From positions 62,001-126,000 of the forward strand of contig CACYJV010000005.1 of the NCBI GenBank assembly GCA_902774815.1: a stretch of 64,000 bases of DNA, read 5' to 3'. The notes under the pieces were generated by a model. It searched no databases. It was given only the letters and a program-made list of their open reading frames with translations, and had not been told where the DNA came from. The DNA comes from an uncultured Prevotellaceae bacterium. GTDB taxonomy: Bacteria; Bacteroidota; Bacteroidia; Bacteroidales; Bacteroidaceae. Position 1 is the first letter of the stretch. Each line of letters starts with the position of its first letter. This document shows, piece after piece, positions 24,804-33,358 of this stretch. Made by a program: the position numbers and the translations under genes.

Positions 24804-25781
24804 TCAAACATCGAACTCTTCTGCCTGAGGCTCCTCCTCGCGGGGCTGCTGGGGTTCCATGACCTTCATCACCTTGCCCGTTTTCACCAGATAGCGTGCA
24901 ATGCTGTCGAGCATGCCGTTGATGTAGCCTCCACTCTTGTGCGTGCTGTAGAGTTTAGCCAGCTCAACATACTCATTGATGGTCACGCTGATGGGCACAT
25001 TGGGGAAGGTTACCATTTCGGCAATGGCAATCTGCATGATGACCACATCCATATAGGCAAGTCGCGAGAAGTCCCAGTTGCGCGAAGTCTCGCTCATATA
25101 GCGCTGATAGGTATCGGCATTGAGGATAGTGGCACGGAACAGCTTGCGGGCAAAGTCCTTGTCCTCCTCGTCCTTATACTCTGGAAGCAGTTCTTGGCGC
25201 GAGCCGTTCTTCGGATCAAAGCGTTTGATGGTCTTCAGCACAAACGTGTCCACGACTTCCTTATCGTCATTCCAATAAAGACTGCGGTCTTCGAGCACGG
25301 CATCCAGGTCAGCATTCTCCTGAATGAGCTGTTTGTAAAGCTTGCGCCACAACTCGCGGTCGGCCTCGTAGGAGTCTTCAGTGGATGCCATGTACTCCTG
25401 GTAGAGGGAACTGTCCTCGATGAGATTGCAAAGCTTGCGCACAAACTCAATATTATCCTCCCACGACAGCTTCTGTGCCTCGACAAACTGTTTCAGCATC
25501 TTATTGTCCTCAAGCTGAGTGGAAAACTTGTTCTCTACAAACTTAGTTGAAGGCAACTCTTTGCCTTCGCGCAGCGCGCGCTGCGATCCTATTTCAACTC
25601 TGCGGCGTTCCTCTCTAGCAACAGCCACGATGAGTTCCAACAGAAGATTGTACAGGTCGTAAGCCTTCGACAGACTGAAGAGCAACTCCTTCTCGGCATT
25701 GTCAAGATTGCGGTTGCCGTTCTGATAGTAGGCATAAGTGAGCTGTACGACCTTGATTCTTATTAACTCCCGGTTGATCAT
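24804..25781 (-). CDS. nusB: Transcription antitermination factor NusB (long form)
   Basis: A 325-residue protein, about twice the usual NusB length. The first residues MINRELIRIKVVQLTYAYYQNG match the NusB start, a long helical middle part follows (about residues 40-190), and the C-terminal third (RATILNADTYQRYMSETSRNWDFSRLAYMDVVIMQIAIAEM...YVELAKLYSTHKSGGYINGMLDSI) is the classical domain that binds boxA RNA with S10. Long forms are usual in Bacteroidetes. It is the first gene of the operon and has a -7 box upstream. Confidence 0.92.
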   Translation of the reverse strand: MINRELIRIKVVQLTYAYYQNGNRNLDNAEKELLFSLSKAYDLYNLLLELIVAVAREERRRVEIGSQRALREGKELPSTKFVENKFSTQLEDNKMLKQFVEAQKLSWEDNIEFVRKLCNLIEDSSLYQEYMASTEDSYEADRELWRKLYKQLIQENADLDAVLEDRSLYWNDDKEVVDTFVLKTIKRFDPKNGSRQELLPEYKDEEDKDFARKLFRATILNADTYQRYMSETSRNWDFSRLAYMDVVIMQIAIAEMVTFPNVPISVTINEYVELAKLYSTHKSGGYINGMLDSIARYLVKTGKVMKVMEPQQPREEEPQAEEFDV

Positions 25782-25817
25782 GCTATGTAAAATGTGTTTC
25801 GAGTGTAATTACGATTG

Positions 25818-25825
25818 CAAAAATA
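25818..25825 (-). promoter_or_regulatory. -7 box of the nusB operon
   Basis: CAAAAATA on the plus strand gives TATTTTTG on the minus strand, 37 bases upstream of the nusB ATG. The -33 element is not clear. Confidence 0.5.
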
Positions 25826-25920
25826 CGTATTTTCCGCTAACTACACAAGAAATAGAAGAAAAAAATGATGGTTAATGGCAAATTTTTCTCAACAAAATTT
25901 CCAATTCCAATTTATTTTCG

Positions 25921-25928
25921 TAACTTTG
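25921..25928 (+). promoter_or_regulatory. -7 box of rplY
   Basis: TAACTTTG followed by CAG, with an imperfect -33 (TTTC at 25898-25901) 19 bases upstream. The leader to the ATG at 26025 is about 90 bases, which leaves room for translational control. Confidence 0.6.
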
Positions 25929-26024
25929 CAGCCGCTTTTCCCAAGCACATCCCTGTGTGATGGCGAATTAAGGCAAAACAAAACAATTTTAGTAAACTTA
26001 ATTTAGAGTAACACAAACAGCATT

Positions 26025-26624
26025 ATGAAAGAATTTGCACTCAATGGCCAGAAGCGTGAGGCTCTGGGTAAGAAGGCTTCGAAGCTTCTTAGAAAAGAGG
26101 GTGTCATCCCTTGCAACATCTACGGTGAAAACAAAGCAGACGGCAAACCTGTCGCTGAGCAGTTCACAGTCCTCATGAGCGATCTTCGCAAGGCCATCTA
26201 CTCACCCGAGGTTTACGTCTTCAACCTCAACATCGAAGGCGAGGCTCACAAGGCAATCATCAAGGAAATCCAGTTCCACCCGGTGAAGGACACCGTCATG
26301 CACGTCGACTTCTACGAAATCAACGACACAAAGGACATCACAATCGGTATCCCCGTGAAGCTCAACGGACTGGCTCAGGGTGTTCGCGATGGTGGTAAGC
26401 TCAACCTTTCTATCCGTAAGATCAATGTGACAGCTCCTTATCAGAGCATTCCCGAAGTGCTGAACATCGATGTCACCAATCTCGAGCTCGGTAAGAGCAT
26501 CAAGGTGCGCGACCTCAGCTTCGAAGGACTCGTGCTGAGCACACCTGCCGACGTTGTCGTCTGCTCTGTGAAGGCTACACGTGCTTCACGTTCTGCAGCT
26601 GCCACTGAAAGCACTGCCGAGTAA
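26025..26624 (+). CDS. rplY: 50S ribosomal protein L25 (CTC/TL5 form)
   Basis: A 199-residue ribosomal protein that binds 5S rRNA. The N-terminal L25 domain ([23 protein letters not shown], then IPCNIYG, then [17 protein letters not shown]) is followed by the TL5/CTC C-terminal domain ([42 protein letters not shown]) and a short Ala/Ser-rich tail. It is the first gene of an operon with pth (14 bases later) and the S4 protein. Confidence 0.95.
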   Translation: MKEFALNGQKREALGKKASKLLRKEGVIPCNIYGENKADGKPVAEQFTVLMSDLRKAIYSPEVYVFNLNIEGEAHKAIIKEIQFHPVKDTVMHVDFYEINDTKDITIGIPVKLNGLAQGVRDGGKLNLSIRKINVTAPYQSIPEVLNIDVTNLELGKSIKVRDLSFEGLVLSTPADVVVCSVKATRASRSAAATESTAE

Positions 26625-26638
26625 ACGAAACCATCGGT

Positions 26639-27274
26639 ATGGACAAGTATCTGATTGTGGGATTGGGCAATCCCGGCGACCAATACGCCGAGACCCGCCA
26701 CAATGCTGGGTATATGGTATTGGACGCTTTTGCCAAAGCGTCCAATATTGTTTTCAGCGACCGCCGCTACGGTTTTGTGGCAGAAACCAGCATTCGTGGG
26801 CGCAAAGTGTTCCTGCTGAAGCCCACTACCTACATGAATCTCTCTGGAAATGCCGTGCGCTACTGGCTCGCAAAGGAAAACATCGACCAGAGCAGGCTGC
26901 TTGTCGTCAGCGACGAGGTGGCCATACCACTGGGACAGTTCCGGCTGAAGGCCAATGGCTCCAACGGCGGCCACAACGGTCTTGGGCACATCCAGCAACT
27001 TATCGGGCAAAACTACGCCCGCCTGCGCATGGGCATTGGCAACGATTTCCCGCGCGGCATGCAGATTGAGCATGTGCTGGGACACTTCACGCCCGAGGAA
27101 AGGGAACTGTTGCAGCCCGCCATCGACACGGCTGTCGAGGTCATCCGCAGCTTTGTGCTAGCTGGCATTGACATCACGATGAACCAATACAATAAACTGG
27201 GGAAACAATGCAAGAAACCGCTCGAATCGACAAATGGCTCTGGGCAGCCAGAATCTTCAAAACCAGAAGCATAG
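26639..27274 (+). CDS. pth: Peptidyl-tRNA hydrolase
   Basis: A 211-residue enzyme that frees tRNA from stalled peptidyl-tRNA. Motifs: [20 protein letters not shown] with the catalytic His21, [46 protein letters not shown] and [13 protein letters not shown]. It is about 20 residues longer than most Pth; the extra polar tail ([15 protein letters not shown]) comes from the stretch that overlaps the next gene by 67 bases in another frame. Confidence 0.95.
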   Translation: MDKYLIVGLGNPGDQYAETRHNAGYMVLDAFAKASNIVFSDRRYGFVAETSIRGRKVFLLKPTTYMNLSGNAVRYWLAKENIDQSRLLVVSDEVAIPLGQFRLKANGSNGGHNGLGHIQQLIGQNYARLRMGIGNDFPRGMQIEHVLGHFTPEERELLQPAIDTAVEVIRSFVLAGIDITMNQYNKLGKQCKKPLESTNGSGQPESSKPEA

Positions 27275-27630
27275 CTGCCGATGCCATCAAGAACGGCCGC
27301 GTAACCATCGAAGGAGTCAACGTGAAGCCCAGTCGAATGGTCAAGGCTGGCGAGGTGGTGAGCGTCAAGAAGCCGCCTGTCACCTATTCGTTCCGCATCC
27401 TGAAGACCATCGAGCAGCGCGTGGGGGCCAAGTTGCTGCCCGAAATCTACGAGAACGTCACCGATCCACGCCAATATGAATTGCTGGAGATGAGCCGTAT
27501 CAGCGGATTTGTCGACCGTGCACGCGGAACGGGACGCCCCACCAAGAAGGAACGGCGTGCCATGGATGCCTTCACCGAACCTGCCATGTTCGGCTTCGAC
27601 GACTTCTTTGCCGACGACGATGAGGGTTGA
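27208..27630 (+). CDS. S4-domain RNA-binding protein (Hsp15/HslR-like)
   Basis: A 140-residue protein with an S4 RNA-binding domain at residues 7-65 ([47 protein letters not shown] region) and a basic tail ([17 protein letters not shown]). Hsp15 recycles stalled 50S subunits that still carry peptidyl-tRNA, a function that fits its coupling to pth: the ATG is 67 bases inside pth, which suggests translational coupling. Ends before a perfect terminator. Confidence 0.9.
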   Translation: MQETARIDKWLWAARIFKTRSIAADAIKNGRVTIEGVNVKPSRMVKAGEVVSVKKPPVTYSFRILKTIEQRVGAKLLPEIYENVTDPRQYELLEMSRISGFVDRARGTGRPTKKERRAMDAFTEPAMFGFDDFFADDDEG

Positions 27631-27647
27631 ACAAACAAAAACATTCT

Positions 27648-27687
27648 GACGGCAACACAACGCGCATTGTGTTGCCGTCTTTTTTTA
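27648..27687 (+). terminator. Rho-independent terminator after the rplY-pth-S4 operon
   Basis: GACGGCAACACAA (27648-27660) pairs exactly with TTGTGTTGCCGTC (27667-27679), followed by eight T residues. Confidence 0.95.
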
Positions 27688-27780
27688 TGCTTTCTACCTG
27701 CGGAAGCAATGCTTTCTTGCCACTATCGCAATGCTTTACTACTACTTACAGCAATGCTCTATGACTACAAAAGCATAGGA
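27687..27780. repeat. Spaced GCAATGCTTT repeats
   Basis: Three copies of (GC)AATGCTTT or AATGCTC variants and a final inverted AAAAGCAT occur at about 24-base spacing. The same core forms the hairpin arms at 14046-14082. The stretch 27780-27876 shows no further feature. Confidence 0.6.
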
Positions 27781-27876
27781 TTACCCCCTCAGCGCATTTT
27801 CGGGGGGACATCTTCTATATCATTGCAAAAAAATAGGGGCAAAATGCCCCTATTGATTGATTGGAAAAACTTTTGC

Positions 27877-30873
27877 TTAGAAACGGCCTGGACCTCCGAA
27901 GCCGCCGCCACCGGGACGGCCACCGCCAGGACGACCTCCACCAGGCATACCGCCGCCGGGCATCATTCCGCCAGGCATACCACCGCCAGGCATCATTCCG
28001 TTACCCCGCATACCCTGTCTGGCTTGCTTACCACCGAAGGCGTTGAAGCGATAGGTAACGTGCAGCATCATATAAGAGTTGATGCTGTTGTACCACGTAT
28101 CGGTACGCGACATGGCTGAAAGTGCACGGCTGAAGTTCGACTGCTGTCCAAGGATGTCGTAGAACTGCAGCATGACTGTCAGGTTACGACCTTTCAGGAA
28201 CGACTGAGAGATTTGTGCATTCCAAAGCAGCTCGTTGGTGTTCATCGACTGGTCGTTGTAGCCGCGGCGACTACGGTCGTGGATGTCGGTGGCTATCGAT
28301 GTGCCCCAAGGAGCAGTCAGACTGAGCGATGCACCATAGCCGAACACCCATGTGTCGAGGTTGCTTCGAGCCTGCAGCTTGTTGCGTGCATGGCTGTAGT
28401 TGAAGTTTCCATCCAGTTCAATCTCGCCGAACCACTGGCCGAGAATAGGACGGAAGCTCAGTGCAAGGCGGTCGCCGATGGTCGTCTCGCGGGTGGTATT
28501 CTTGAGCGACGACGACCGTTGGTCGAGCGTCACGTAGCCAACGTGGTTGGTGTAGCCCACAGTTGGGAAGGTGTTGATGTTCCATACGCCGACGGTATCG
28601 ATGGCCATGCTGAACATACCGCCCCAGAAGACGTTCCAGTTGCCATTGATGTTCTCTGGGCGTGTGGTCCTACCGCCCGTCTTCTCGTCGTAAGTCACCA
28701 TTGAAGAGATGGAGTTGCGAGTCGTCGAGAAGCGTAGGAAGGTCATCTCCGTCATCTGATGGAACTGCTGATAGCCATTGTAGAACAAGTTCAACGACTG
28801 AGTGAACGACGGCTTCAGGCCAGGATTACCACACGAAATGTTGAGCGGGTCACTGTCATCGCGTATGTCGAGCAACTGCGACATGGAGGGTTGCGACGTC
28901 GTACCACGGTAGTTGATGCGCAGATTCGAAACCTTCGAGAAACGATAGCGGAAGTCGAGCGTAGGCGTTACATTGAACACGGTACGTGTCGTGTCGACAT
29001 AGACGCCCTGATAGTCCTGAATGAACTTCGAACTCTGCGGCTGGAACATGATGCCCACATTGAAGTTGTACTTCTCGTGTATCTTGCGGAACATCAGTTC
29101 GATGTCATGCGTGTAGTTCTTGTACTCCGAATAGCGGCTCAGCGAATCGTCTTTGTAAGCTTCATAGGGCTGCGAGAGCCGGCCGAGATAGTCGTCCCAC
29201 TGCCTGTAGACGGGCGTAAGTCCCGAGAAGAAGTCCTCGCCGAGGTTGGAGAAATCATAAGTCTGGCGATCGTTCTTGTTGAACGAGTAGTTGAAACGAT
29301 AGCTGAACTGCAGGAAAGCACCTCGCCAGAGAGGTTCGCTATAGGTAGTCTGCAGCGTATAATTGTAGCTTTTGGTTGGCGTGAGGTTGAAGCGGTTGGT
29401 CTGATATGTGGAGTCGTTGCCCAATAAATCCATTACTTGGAAGAGGTGAACGTTGCTGATTGACAAGTTCTTCTGTGTGCCTTCGTTGTAGCTGGCCTCA
29501 GCCCTTGCGGTGATGTTGCGGCCCTTTGAACCGAGCTTCCGGTTGTATTGCAGCGAACCACCCACACGTTTTGTGTCGCCATAGCTGATGCCTTGGTTCA
29601 GGCGGCTGTTGACCATGAGGCCCTCTTGGGCCAAGATGGAGATGGCCTGTGACTCAAGCGGGTCTTCCACGTAGAGGTAAGGATCGTCGTTGTAGCTGCC
29701 CGACTGTCCCCATGAGCGTCCGTCGTTGCTGGAAATGCTGACGTTCGGACGGAACATGATGTTGGTCATCGTGTCGGGAGTCCACTCCAATCGCATCTGA
29801 GCGTTCCAGGAATTGGAGCGTGAGAAGTTCTGATTAAGACTATTTGAGAAAGCTCCCGTGCGCGAAACGAAGTTTTCGCTTGACGAAATGGTACGTGAGT
29901 CGCCGTCGCGATGGTTCCATCGCACAGATCCATCGACCTTCAGCAAGTCCGTCTTCTCATAGTTGATGTTGACACCAAGCATCTTCGAGGCGTTCAGACC
30001 TGTGTTTCCACGGCCGAAACCGCCACGGCCGCTGAAGCCACGGTCGCCCGTATTGTTAGCGTTTCCAAAGGCCCTGACGGCTATTTCGTCATTATTGTAC
30101 ATGCCCATGAGTCGTGCCGAATAGCGATTGTGCGTACCTATGGCGACATCGTTGTTGGTCATAAAGCCTTTGTTCATGCCACGCTTCACTGCAAAGTCGA
30201 GTGTAGTCTCTTCGTTGCCATCGTCAATGCCGGTAATACGGCTCAGGTCGCTCTTCTCATCATAGACCTTGATGCTTTCAATGATGCTCGTGGGCAGGTT
30301 CTTGAGTGCGGTCTCAGTGTCGCCGGTCATGAATTCCTTGCCGCCGACCTTCACCTTTTTCACTTCTTTACCATTGATGGTGATCTTACCATTGTCGTCA
30401 ATCTGGGCACCAGGGATGCGTTTCACCAGTTCTTCTGCCACCGAACCCTCCGGAACGCGATAGGCTGCCGAGTTATAGACAAAGGTGTCTTCCTTCAGAA
30501 CCACCTTTTGAGCCAGGGCCGTCACCTCGGTACCCTTCAGCATAACGGCATCACTCTTCATCGTAATGGCACCCATTTCCAGATTATGGTTGTCGGTCAT
30601 ATCCAGATTCTTTACCTGAGTGACATAGCCAATGCTTGAGATACGCAGCAGGTAACGGCCGCTGCGGGGCGCCTTCAACGAGAATTTACCCTCGTCTGAG
30701 GACACCGCTCCGCCAACGAACGAACTATCGGGCTTGAGTAGTTGCAACGTCACTTGTGGGACAGGCTCTTTTGTGTCACCATCGAGGAGCGTTCCTGAAA
30801 TTTTTCGCTCCTGAGAAAAAGAAATTGCTGCCACAAATGTCAGTAGCAGCATGAGAGTCATTCGTTTCATCAT
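27877..30873 (-). CDS. Large TonB-receptor-like outer-membrane barrel protein with Gly/Met/Pro tail
   Basis: About 998 residues. A signal peptide (MKRMTLMLLLTFVAAISFSQ) is followed by a carboxypeptidase-regulatory-like Ig domain (RKISGTLLDGDTKEPVPQVTLQLL...LRISSIGYVTQ), a plug-like region (TFVYNSAAYRVPEGSVAEELVKRIPGAQIDDNGKITINGKEV) and a long beta-barrel with many Tyr/Trp/Asn strands. It belongs with the outer-membrane beta-barrel / TonB-dependent-receptor-like proteins of Bacteroidetes. The last barrel strand seems to be MMLHVTYRFNAFGG, after which about 45 residues rich in G, M and P (MMPGGGMPGG, GGRPGGGRPGGG) end in F. No SusD partner lies nearby. Ligand unknown. Start at 30873 or 30870 gives the signal peptide. 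Confidence 0.82.
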   Translation of the reverse strand: MMKRMTLMLLLTFVAAISFSQERKISGTLLDGDTKEPVPQVTLQLLKPDSSFVGGAVSSDEGKFSLKAPRSGRYLLRISSIGYVTQVKNLDMTDNHNLEMGAITMKSDAVMLKGTEVTALAQKVVLKEDTFVYNSAAYRVPEGSVAEELVKRIPGAQIDDNGKITINGKEVKKVKVGGKEFMTGDTETALKNLPTSIIESIKVYDEKSDLSRITGIDDGNEETTLDFAVKRGMNKGFMTNNDVAIGTHNRYSARLMGMYNNDEIAVRAFGNANNTGDRGFSGRGGFGRGNTGLNASKMLGVNINYEKTDLLKVDGSVRWNHRDGDSRTISSSENFVSRTGAFSNSLNQNFSRSNSWNAQMRLEWTPDTMTNIMFRPNVSISSNDGRSWGQSGSYNDDPYLYVEDPLESQAISILAQEGLMVNSRLNQGISYGDTKRVGGSLQYNRKLGSKGRNITARAEASYNEGTQKNLSISNVHLFQVMDLLGNDSTYQTNRFNLTPTKSYNYTLQTTYSEPLWRGAFLQFSYRFNYSFNKNDRQTYDFSNLGEDFFSGLTPVYRQWDDYLGRLSQPYEAYKDDSLSRYSEYKNYTHDIELMFRKIHEKYNFNVGIMFQPQSSKFIQDYQGVYVDTTRTVFNVTPTLDFRYRFSKVSNLRINYRGTTSQPSMSQLLDIRDDSDPLNISCGNPGLKPSFTQSLNLFYNGYQQFHQMTEMTFLRFSTTRNSISSMVTYDEKTGGRTTRPENINGNWNVFWGGMFSMAIDTVGVWNINTFPTVGYTNHVGYVTLDQRSSSLKNTTRETTIGDRLALSFRPILGQWFGEIELDGNFNYSHARNKLQARSNLDTWVFGYGASLSLTAPWGTSIATDIHDRSRRGYNDQSMNTNELLWNAQISQSFLKGRNLTVMLQFYDILGQQSNFSRALSAMSRTDTWYNSINSYMMLHVTYRFNAFGGKQARQGMRGNGMMPGGGMPGGMMPGGGMPGGGRPGGGRPGGGGFGGPGRF

Positions 30874-30998
30874 GTAGACTGTTGTTATCTTGTTTACGCT
30901 TTTATGACGCATTTCGAGAGATTTGGTTTAAGCAAAAAGGGCTTTTAATTGTTTTTGTACACTATTTTTCCGTTTTTCTTACATATTTCCGCAGCTCT

Positions 30999-31010
30999 TT
31001 CCGTTCGGAA
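30999..31010. promoter_or_regulatory. Palindrome TTCCGTTCGGAA
   Basis: A perfect 5-2-5 palindrome in the 249-base gap before aroB. The same TTCCGnnCGGAA form is part of the promoter element at 31085 and of the tandem copies near menC-menE, so this may be the remains of a second, damaged copy. Confidence 0.45.
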
Positions 31011-31070
31011 ATGAATGAAGGAAATGTGCGCTCCACTTAGCTATTCAGTCACTTTTCGAGCCATTGGCTT

Positions 31071-31152
31071 GCCATCGAAGCGACTTCCGTCCGGAAATGT
31101 AAAAGAAAAAGCGATTTTCTTTTTGCATTTCCCTCACTTATTCGTATCTTTG
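31071..31152 (+). repeat. Single copy of the promoter-bearing 85-bp element
   Basis: The segment runs from GCCATCGAAG through the palindrome TTCCGTCCGGAA (31085-31096) and an A/T-rich hairpin (AAAAGAAAAAGCGATTTTCT) to CACTTATTCGTATCTTTG. It aligns unit by unit with the minus-strand sequence of the tandem array at 42583-42869. Confidence 0.8.
31122..31152 (+). promoter_or_regulatory. aroB promoter within the repeat element
   Basis: -33 TTTG (31122-31125), 19-base spacer, -7 TATCTTTG (31145-31152). The -7 box ends 6 bases before the aroB ATG at 31159, so the transcript is probably leaderless or nearly so. Confidence 0.8.
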
Positions 31153-31158
31153 CACTTG

Positions 31159-32244
31159 ATGAGACAAAGAATAACCTTTTCACAGAAGCTGGAACAGGAA
31201 CTGACTGAAGCCATCAGTACCTGCAAGCCCGACCGCCTGTTTGTGCTGACCGATGCCAACACCCATCGTTGTTGCTGGCCCGCAATCAGTTCTTTCGATT
31301 GCCTGAGCGATGCTGTTGTCATCAGCATCCCTGCCGGCGACATCCACAAAGACCTGCAAAGCCTGAGCCACGTATGGCAACAGCTGCAGCAAGGGGGTGC
31401 CACGCGCCACTCGCTGATGGTGTGCCTGGGCGGAGGCATGCTGACCGACCTTGGCGGATTTGCCGCCAGCACGTTCAAGCGTGGCATCAAGTTCGTCAAC
31501 ATACCTACGACGCTCCTGGCCATGGTCGATGCTTCCGTGGGAGGGAAGACTGGCATCAACTTCGGCGGACTGAAAAACGAGATTGGCGTGTTCAGCGAGG
31601 CCGAAACCGTCATCATCGATACCCGTTTCCTGCAGACACTCGACCGCGAAAACCTGTTGTCGGGCTATGCAGAGATGCTGAAACACAGCCTCATCGGCGA
31701 TCTTCAGATGTGGTCATGCCACCTGTTGTTCCCGTTGGACGAGCTGGACCAGCCCGAACAGCTACAGCAACTGCAACAGTTGGTGGAAGAATCGGTCAAG
31801 GTGAAGGCGCGCATTGTACAAGAAGACCCACGCGAACAAGGACTGCGAAAGGCACTCAACCTGGGTCACACCTTCGGTCATGCCATCGAGGAATGGAGCA
31901 TGCGCGAGCCCAGACCCGGGCAACCCGGCCGGACACCCCTGCTCCACGGATACGCCGTGGCTTACGGACTGGTGTGCGAACTTTATCTGAGTGCCGTGAA
32001 ATGTGGATTCCCTACAGACAAACTCCGACAGACCGCGACCTTCATTCGCCATCACTACGGGATGCCAGCCGTCACCTGTCACGACTACGATGAGCTCATC
32101 GGCCTGATGAAACACGACAAGAAGAACGTCGGCGGCACCATCAATTTCACGCTTTTAGCCGACATCGGCCATCTGCAACTCAACCAAACCGCCACCGCCG
32201 AGGAGATCAAAGAAGCCCTCGACTTCCTGCGCGAAGGGATGTAA
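31159..32244 (+). CDS. aroB: 3-dehydroquinate synthase
   Basis: A 361-residue cytoplasmic enzyme for the second step of the shikimate pathway, converting DAHP to 3-dehydroquinate with NAD+ and a divalent metal. Motifs: GGGMLTDLGGFAASTFKRGIKF, IPTTLLAMVDASVGGKTGINFGG, SGYAEMLKHSLIGD (metal Glu), LRKALNLGHTFGHAIE (metal His) and LLHGYAVAYGLVCE (metal His). The start at 31159 (MRQRITF) is used; a longer frame from 31015 crosses the promoter. It supplies chorismate, the substrate of the menaquinone genes at 40.4-48.2 kb, whose menC-menE part has the same promoter element. Confidence 0.95.
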   Translation: MRQRITFSQKLEQELTEAISTCKPDRLFVLTDANTHRCCWPAISSFDCLSDAVVISIPAGDIHKDLQSLSHVWQQLQQGGATRHSLMVCLGGGMLTDLGGFAASTFKRGIKFVNIPTTLLAMVDASVGGKTGINFGGLKNEIGVFSEAETVIIDTRFLQTLDRENLLSGYAEMLKHSLIGDLQMWSCHLLFPLDELDQPEQLQQLQQLVEESVKVKARIVQEDPREQGLRKALNLGHTFGHAIEEWSMREPRPGQPGRTPLLHGYAVAYGLVCELYLSAVKCGFPTDKLRQTATFIRHHYGMPAVTCHDYDELIGLMKHDKKNVGGTINFTLLADIGHLQLNQTATAEEIKEALDFLREGM

Positions 32245-32314
32245 ACACCTCCTTTGCACAACTCAACCCACCCCCTCAGCCTGCTATAAGACAGCCTCAT
32301 AACACAAAACCAAT

Positions 32315-33331
32315 ATGAAAAGACTACTTACCGCACTGGTTCTTGCACTCACAGTGAGCGTGCAGTCCCATGGACAGATTTTCAGCGGCAACCCTATCCT
32401 GACCGGATTCCATGCCGATCCTGAAGTGATGTACTCGCATCTGACACAACGCTACTACATTTACTCCACCACCGACGGAGTACCCGGGTGGGGTGGATGG
32501 TTCTTTACCGTATTCTCATCCGAGGACCTTGTCCATTGGCGCTACGATGGCGTTTGCCTGAACCTGCCACGCGACACGAAATGGGCCAGCGGCAATGCCT
32601 GGGCACCAGCCATCGAAGAGAAATTGGTCGATGGAAAGTATCGCTACTACTTCTACTACAGTGGAGAGACCGGCCATGGGAAAGCCATCGGCGTGGCCAT
32701 TGGCGACCGCCCCGAAGGTCCTTTTACCGACTTCGGGCGCCCCATTGTCGACAGTCGCCCCAAAGGTGTGCGGGGTGGACAGCAGATCGACGTCGATGTG
32801 TTCACCGATCCCGATACCGGGAAGTCCTATTTGTACTGGGGCAACGGCTATATGGCCGGTGCCGAGCTGAACGACGACATGACTTCCATCAAGGAAGAAA
32901 CCGTCACCGTGCTGACTCCCCGTGGGGGAACGTTGGAAGACTATGCCTATCGCGAAGGTACTTACGTGCTGAAGCGCAACGGAACCTACTACTTCCTTTG
33001 GTCGGTCGATGACACGGGAGCAGCCAACTACCACGTTGCCTACGGCACATCCGACTCGCCGCTGGGGCCCATCACTGTTGCCGAACAGCCCGTCATCCTC
33101 ATTCAAGATCCCGACCAGCAGATGTACGGAACGGCTCACAACAGTGTGCTGCAGATACCGGGACGCGACGAGTGGTACTTTGTCTACCATCGCATCAATC
33201 CCGACTACCTCAGCCGCGACCGCGGACCCGGTTTTCATCGCCAGGTGTGCATCGACCGTATGTATTTCAACAGCGATGGGACCATCCGTCCGTCACGTCC
33301 CACGAAGAAAGGCGTGAACTCATTGAAGTAG
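32315..33331 (+). CDS. Secreted glycoside hydrolase family 43 protein
   Basis: A 338-residue exported enzyme with a signal peptide (MKRLLTALVLALTVSVQSHG) and a five-bladed propeller typical of GH43. The catalytic base is likely the Asp in GFHADPEVMY, the pKa-modulating Asp in QQIDVDVFTDPDTGKSYLYWGN, and the acid Glu in YAYREGTYVLKRNGTYYFLWS. GH43 enzymes remove arabinose, xylose or galactose units. It is the first gene of a four-gene hydrolase operon (27 bases to the next gene). The exact specificity cannot be read. Confidence 0.88.
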   Translation: MKRLLTALVLALTVSVQSHGQIFSGNPILTGFHADPEVMYSHLTQRYYIYSTTDGVPGWGGWFFTVFSSEDLVHWRYDGVCLNLPRDTKWASGNAWAPAIEEKLVDGKYRYYFYYSGETGHGKAIGVAIGDRPEGPFTDFGRPIVDSRPKGVRGGQQIDVDVFTDPDTGKSYLYWGNGYMAGAELNDDMTSIKEETVTVLTPRGGTLEDYAYREGTYVLKRNGTYYFLWSVDDTGAANYHVAYGTSDSPLGPITVAEQPVILIQDPDQQMYGTAHNSVLQIPGRDEWYFVYHRINPDYLSRDRGPGFHRQVCIDRMYFNSDGTIRPSRPTKKGVNSLK

Positions 33332-33358
33332 AATAATCACAAAAAACGAAAAATAGAC

